From Lachnospiraceae bacterium (lineage in GTDB: Bacteria > Bacillota_A > Clostridia > Lachnospirales > Lachnospiraceae): a DNA stretch of 9,632 nucleotides. The stretch covers positions 1 to 9,632 of the forward strand of contig JAFZKM010000076.1 of NCBI GenBank assembly GCA_017553665.1, given 5' to 3'. The notes beneath the pieces are model-generated. The model ran no database searches, had not been told where the DNA came from, and worked only from the letters and a program-made list of their open reading frames with translations. Both the position numbers and the translations under genes were made by a program. Below, piece after piece: positions 6,173 through 9,632 of this stretch (the first letter of the stretch is position 1; each line of letters begins with the position of its first letter).

Positions 6173-6880
6173 TCACTTTTCCTGAGCAAACACGTACATT
6201 CCTATTCCCGCGGCGATCGTCAGGTTAAGTGAATCGACGAACTCGGTCTGTTCAATGCGTACGGGCTGTCCGTATCCCGCGAATTCCGCCGGAAGTCCCG
6301 TCGCCTCATTGCCGAATATCAGGCTGAAACGCTCCGAACCGGGCGCCGCGGCGTCATGCAGCGAACAGCTCCCGTCCAGCATGAACGGATACAGCTTCCT
6401 GTCAGGGTAAAGCTTCATATACTCACCGAAATCCGCGAACTTCCGATGCCTGATCCTGAAGAGCGAACCCATGCTGGCGCGAACAGTCTTCGGATTGAAG
6501 ATATCGGCCGCGGGCTCTATCACCGCCAGATCGTAATATCCGAAGCCGCAGGCCGTCCTGATGATCGTGCCGAGATTTCCCATATTGCCGGGATTCACGA
6601 GCACGATATGCCTGCGCTCTGCTTCAAGCTCGCATGAGGACTTGCGGAACACGCCGATCACGTAAACATTCTCCTTATCGGAGAGTTTCGAGATCAGCTT
6701 GTTGTTCTCGGTGACCCTGATGTTCCCTGCTTTCTCCTCAAGCCTCTCCCTGTCGGTAAAAGAGTTGTGGACTATTATCTCCTCCACGTCCCCGGGTCTC
6801 GCGTCGATCAGCTCAAACGTCGGAAACGCCCCGAGCGTATATGAATATTCCGCTTCTTTTTTGTAAGTTTTTATTTCCAT
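6173..6880 (-). CDS. TrmH/SpoU-family RNA 2'-O-methyltransferase
   Basis: SpoU-class enzymes transfer a methyl group from S-adenosylmethionine to the 2'-hydroxyl of a tRNA or rRNA nucleotide, using a trefoil-knot fold. The 235-residue protein has a short N-terminal L30e-like substrate-recognition region (about 1-85). It then shows the three family motifs: NPGNMGNLGTIIRTACGFG (96-114, with N102 and R108), IFGNEATGLP (188-197, with N191 and E192) and DSLNLTIAAGIGMYVF (216-231). The length is normal for RlmB/TrmH-like proteins, but the target cannot be named from sequence alone. The ATG at 6880 lies one base after the TGA of the lipid-kinase gene. Its GGGGAG ribosome-binding site is inside the end of that gene, so translation is probably coupled. 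No clear terminator follows it, so some reading into nrdR is possible. Confidence 0.92.
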   Translation of the reverse strand: MEIKTYKKEAEYSYTLGAFPTFELIDARPGDVEEIIVHNSFTDRERLEEKAGNIRVTENNKLISKLSDKENVYVIGVFRKSSCELEAERRHIVLVNPGNMGNLGTIIRTACGFGYYDLAVIEPAADIFNPKTVRASMGSLFRIRHRKFADFGEYMKLYPDRKLYPFMLDGSCSLHDAAAPGSERFSLIFGNEATGLPAEFAGYGQPVRIEQTEFVDSLNLTIAAGIGMYVFAQEK

Positions 6881-6881
6881 A

Positions 6882-7787
6882 TCATTCTCCCCGCATGATC
6901 GTTACGGCACCCGGCAGCACTTCGATATCAGTCTCAAGCGAGCTTCCGCCGTATTCACCGTCAATGCTCCATGCGAGCTCCTCATCCGCGATCAGCTTCA
7001 CCTTCGAAACCTGCCGGAACGAGATATGCGGATCGCTCACATCGCCGCGCAGCAGCGCCGCGATTATCGCGCTCAGGTCACCCGCCTTCTTCGGCGCGCG
7101 GATCAGCAGCAGTTCCATTTTCCCGTCGTCAAGCTTCACGTCGAATTTCTTCAGAAAATCCATACCGCCTATCGATACCGAATTGCTCACGGTTCCGAAC
7201 AGGTAATCGCCTTCCTCTCCGACACCGTCGGCCTCTACCTCTATATGCCGTTTAAAGCCCAGATTCTCGGGCAGCGCGGACGCCGCGGTCAGAACATACG
7301 CAGCATATCCCAGCACGTTCTTCAGCTTCTGGTCCGTTCCGTAGCTGATCTCCGAAAACGCGCCGAACGCCGCGGTATAATTAAAATAACTGCCGCCGTT
7401 CATCTTACCGATATCATACGGGAAGCGCCTCCCCGTAAATATGGTCTCGAGCGCCTTCGGAAAGCCCGCCGGAATACCCAGGCTCTTTGAAAAATCATTA
7501 GTGCGTCCGGCCGGAATATACCCGATGCATGGCTTCTTCTCCATATCAAGGGTTCCGGAGATCACATGATTGAGAGTTCCGTCACCGCCGACACAGATCA
7601 CGAGGTCTGCTCTCCCGTCGAAATCCTTAAGGATATCCTCGGAATTAAGCTTTCCCGGAATGATCGGGAATACAGTGGGCTCATAGCCTTCCGTCGCGGC
7701 ACGTCTTACGATGTTCATGATGCTCTGCGGGCCTTTCTTTTTGCCGGCCGCCTCGTTTATCAGAATAAGTGCATTCTTTCTCTTCAT
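6882..7787 (-). CDS. YegS/DagK-type lipid kinase (diacylglycerol kinase family)
   Basis: Soluble or peripheral-membrane kinases of this family phosphorylate diacylglycerol or related lipids, often returning diacylglycerol to phospholipid synthesis. The 301-residue protein has the usual length. It shows the nucleotide-binding GGDGTLNH (67-74), the PAGRTNDFSKSLGIP segment (92-106) and the C-terminal DGEYGG (276-281) typical of the fold. The first glycine-rich loop reads NEAAGKKKG (11-19), where NPxxG is commoner, and R95 stands where Thr or Ser usually follows glycine in GTxNDF. These are variations, not evidence of inactivity. The ATG at 7787 follows GGGAG (7792-7796) at a short distance. It is the middle gene of a likely operon, 42 bases after the rhomboid gene and one base before the methyltransferase. 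The exact lipid substrate is unknown. Confidence 0.9.
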   Translation of the reverse strand: MKRKNALILINEAAGKKKGPQSIMNIVRRAATEGYEPTVFPIIPGKLNSEDILKDFDGRADLVICVGGDGTLNHVISGTLDMEKKPCIGYIPAGRTNDFSKSLGIPAGFPKALETIFTGRRFPYDIGKMNGGSYFNYTAAFGAFSEISYGTDQKLKNVLGYAAYVLTAASALPENLGFKRHIEVEADGVGEEGDYLFGTVSNSVSIGGMDFLKKFDVKLDDGKMELLLIRAPKKAGDLSAIIAALLRGDVSDPHISFRQVSKVKLIADEELAWSIDGEYGGSSLETDIEVLPGAVTIMRGE

Positions 7788-7829
7788 TTTTCTCCCGTCT
7801 CTCCCCTCTTATACGCTTGCTTCAGGCCG

Positions 7830-8417
7830 TTAAAACCTCTTGCGCCCCGATCTCACATTTAATATGTATCCGAAGAAACCTCCCACAATTCCTCCGATGA
7901 TATGCGATGTATTTGAGATATTGTCGCTTACTGTCAGGCCCTCAAACACCTGCTGGCCGATATAGAACACCGCGACCAGGATAAAGGTCAGCGGGATCTC
8001 GCCTTCCTTAAAGCCCGTGAACGATGACATCAGGATGAACGCGAACACGACTCCGCTCGCGCCGCAGAGCGCGATGTTCGGGAACACGATGTAATTGAAA
8101 ATGCTTGTGGCGAGCGCCGTCACAACGGTCACCGTAAGCAGTGTCTTTGACCCGTATTTCTCCTCGAGCATCGGTCCGAGCAGCAGGATGTAGCTCATAT
8201 TGCCGATAAGATGCGCCCATCCGGAATGCCCGAGCACATGCGTAAATGCCCGAAGCCAGGTGAGCGGCGACAAAAGAGACGAATGATATGTCATAAACAG
8301 CAGTTTTGTCGACGCTCCGCCCGTAACGCTGCCCAAAAGCGTCACCGCGAAGCACAGCCCTACGAACGCCAGTACAAACGGCGCGTTGAGCGTGATCCTT
8401 AAACCCTTTTTCATCAT
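7830..8417 (-). CDS. Rhomboid-family intramembrane serine protease
   Basis: Rhomboids cut transmembrane segments within the lipid bilayer using a Ser-His pair. The 195-residue protein has about six hydrophobic segments (near 12-30, 67-84, 91-110, 116-132, 142-158 and 172-187). It carries the family hallmarks: HAxxN-like HLIGN (H69, N73), the catalytic GASG with S121, and the partner histidine H172 before GGIVGGFFGY. It is a compact, minimal rhomboid with no extra domain. Two ATG codons lie in a row. GGAG (8421-8424) is 3 bases before the first (8417) and 6 before the second (8414), so the second may be the real start, shortening the protein by one residue. It heads the operon with the lipid kinase and methyltransferase. 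The natural substrate is unknown. Confidence 0.9.
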   Translation of the reverse strand: MMKKGLRITLNAPFVLAFVGLCFAVTLLGSVTGGASTKLLFMTYHSSLLSPLTWLRAFTHVLGHSGWAHLIGNMSYILLLGPMLEEKYGSKTLLTVTVVTALATSIFNYIVFPNIALCGASGVVFAFILMSSFTGFKEGEIPLTFILVAVFYIGQQVFEGLTVSDNISNTSHIIGGIVGGFFGYILNVRSGRKRF

Positions 8418-8454
8418 GATCTCCTTTTGCTATGCTATTCATACCTAAATAATA

Positions 8455-8463
8455 ATTTTAGCA
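8455..8463 (-). promoter_or_regulatory. Extended -10 promoter of the rhomboid operon
   Basis: On the minus strand TGC is directly followed by TAAAAT (8455-8460), an extended -10 with 5 of 6 consensus bases. No good -35 hexamer is seen 16-18 bases upstream, which is common for extended -10 promoters. The leader to the start codon would be about 30 bases, and the site lies just after the terminator of the preceding gene. Confidence 0.5.
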
Positions 8464-8474
8464 TATCAAAACAC

Positions 8475-8519
8475 GAAAAGAAAGAGAATACCGCATGACG
8501 CCCGAAAGGCGCCATGCGG
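8475..8519 (-). terminator. Rho-independent terminator after the decarboxylase alpha gene
   Basis: The minus strand folds CCGCATGGCGCC against GGCGTCATGCGG (8491-8519), 12 pairs including one G-T, with a five-base TTTCG loop. A T-rich tract with scattered C (8475-8490) follows. It lies about 30 bases beyond the stop codon at 8550. The GC-rich stem is very stable, so the rhomboid operon should be independent of the gene before it. Confidence 0.85.
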
Positions 8520-8549
8520 CATGAATATCGTATTTGTTTATAAAGCGTA

Positions 8550-9632
8550 TCAAACGGGATAAGCCTTATTCTCCTTATCTGCTGCGTTTACGTCAACGCC
8601 CTTCTGCTGAGCCTGACGGTACTTGAAGAAATCAAGAGCAACCTGAGGGAACAGAGCGTAGGAAAGAACATCCTCGTCCTGCTGGATCCACTCCTTGCAC
8701 TCCTCGCGGAACTGAGCGAGCTGGGGCTTGATCAGGTCTGCGGGACGACAGGTGATGGGCTTTACATCACCGATGCACTTCTTCTGTACTTCGGGATTGA
8801 AAGGCTTGATGGTCTGTCCGAACTCACCGGAAAGGATCTTCTTGGACTCCTTGGTAACCATCTTGTATCTCTCGCCCTGAAGGACATTGAGAACAGCCTG
8901 GGTGCCGACGATCTGTGAAGAAGGAGTAACCAGCGGGGGCTCACCGAAGTCCTTACGAACTCTCGGGATCTCCTCGAGCACTGCCTGGAACTTATCCTCG
9001 GCATGAGCTTCCTTCAGCTGTGATACGAGGTTCGAAAGCATACCGCCGGGAACCTGGTACATAAGAGTCTTGATATTAACGCCCATAACCTTGGGATTGA
9101 GAAGTCCGCTCTTTAAGCACTCCTCACGGTAAGGAGCGAAGTACTCCGCGATCTCGGAAAGCTTGTTCTGATCAAGACCCGTATCATAAGGAGTTCCCTT
9201 GAAGGTCTCAACCATAACCTCTGTAGCGGGCTGTGAAGTACCCATAGCCAGAGGCGACATAGCTGTATCGATAACGTCGCAGCCTGCTTCTACGGCCTTT
9301 AAATAGGTCATTGAAGCAACACCCGAGGTGTAATGCGTATGAAGCTGGATAGGAAGCTTTGAACCTGCCTTAAGGGCCGTAACGAGCTTCGTAGCCTCAT
9401 AGGGAACGAGAAGGCCTGCCATATCCTTGATACAGATCGAATCAGCGCCGAGCTCTTCGATCTGACGCGCTGTCTTCTCCCAGTACTCGAGAGTGTAAGC
9501 GTCGCCGAGTGTGTAGGAAAGAGCGATCTGAGCGTGTCCGCCTTCCTTCTTGGTAGCCTTAACTGCGGTCTCGAGGTTGCGCAGATCGTTCAGGCAGTCG
9601 AAGATACGAACGATATCGATACCGTTTGCAAC
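8550..9632 (-). CDS. oadA: Oxaloacetate decarboxylase alpha / pyruvate carboxylase subunit B carboxyltransferase (5' end outside window)
   Basis: The carboxyltransferase moves the carboxyl group between oxaloacetate and biotin; in sodium-pumping decarboxylases this step drives Na+ export with the membrane beta subunit. The reading frame is open to the window edge, so 360 residues are visible and about 100 N-terminal ones are missing. Seen are CIKDMAG with the presumed carboxybiotin lysine (fragment residue 69), the metal-binding HTH (98 and 100) in QLHTHYTSG, and GTSQPATE (131-138). The conserved PYC_OADA domain (about 150-340) follows, including PGGMLSNL and GEPPLVTPSSQIVGTQAV. The protein stops soon after this domain, with no MKM biotin site or Ala/Pro linker, so the biotin carrier must be a separate protein. 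That fits decarboxylase complexes with separate subunits. OadA or PycB cannot be fully separated without neighbouring genes. Codon choice looks more biased than in neighbours, suggesting high expression. Confidence 0.88.
   Translation of the reverse strand, partial: VANGIDIVRIFDCLNDLRNLETAVKATKKEGGHAQIALSYTLGDAYTLEYWEKTARQIEELGADSICIKDMAGLLVPYEATKLVTALKAGSKLPIQLHTHYTSGVASMTYLKAVEAGCDVIDTAMSPLAMGTSQPATEVMVETFKGTPYDTGLDQNKLSEIAEYFAPYREECLKSGLLNPKVMGVNIKTLMYQVPGGMLSNLVSQLKEAHAEDKFQAVLEEIPRVRKDFGEPPLVTPSSQIVGTQAVLNVLQGERYKMVTKESKKILSGEFGQTIKPFNPEVQKKCIGDVKPITCRPADLIKPQLAQFREECKEWIQQDEDVLSYALFPQVALDFFKYRQAQQKGVDVNAADKENKAYPV

Noticed and set aside
6164..6182. GGAAAA/TTTTCC hairpin across the stop codon of the RNA methyltransferase gene
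   Set aside because: The stem is AT-rich with only two G-C pairs and no T-run follows on the minus strand, so it is not a convincing terminator; TTGACA of the nrdR promoter overlaps its edge.
1..9632. Search for CRISPR arrays, insertion sequences, phage genes, toxin-antitoxin or defence genes, tRNA and rRNA
   Set aside because: No regularly spaced repeats, transposase motifs, inverted terminal repeats or RNA-gene signatures were seen; conserved core genes account for nearly all of the window and no gap exceeds about 160 bases.

Overview
The window is a stretch of ordinary bacterial core genome, and every gene I can support lies on the minus strand. Gene content and order (comM/yifB, dprA, topA, codY, read right to left) fit a low-to-mid-GC anaerobic Firmicute. 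CodY, a stand-alone sodium-pump-type oxaloacetate decarboxylase alpha subunit and the style of the proteins suggest the class Clostridia, most likely Lachnospiraceae. This placement is inference from family resemblance, not from a database search.

Layout in transcription order, from the right end. (1) 9632-8550: the 3' three quarters of a carboxyltransferase gene (oadA/pycB type) with no biotin domain at its C-terminus, closed by a strong hairpin terminator at 8475-8519. (2) 8417-6173: a three-gene unit with an extended -10 promoter, encoding a rhomboid-family membrane protease, a YegS/DagK-type lipid kinase and a SpoU/TrmH-type RNA methyltransferase. The last two genes are separated by one base. 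(3) 6082-5621: nrdR, whose promoter and ribosome-binding site are covered by two copies of a motif matching the NrdR box, so it looks autoregulated. A two-tier hairpin terminator follows it. (4) 5461-2737: comM (YifB) and dprA, two proteins that process incoming single-stranded DNA in transformation, followed by a terminator. (5) 2578-581: topA, with its own likely promoter and a structured leader whose 8-bp ends are duplicated and include the Shine-Dalgarno. (6) 458-1: the start of codY, with an extended -10 promoter overlapped by a weak CodY-like motif.

How they work together: comM, dprA and topA all act on DNA. NrdR controls deoxynucleotide synthesis, and CodY senses branched-chain amino acids/GTP and controls many metabolic and competence genes in Firmicutes. 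The most notable regulatory signal is a 14/15 match to the CodY consensus at the nrdR stop codon, upstream of comM, with a weaker CodY-like site nearer the comM start. This suggests that CodY, encoded at the end of the same cluster, may control the DNA-processing genes.

I found no CRISPR array, insertion sequence, phage gene, tRNA, rRNA or unfamiliar protein system. The interest here is in regulation and small non-coding structures.
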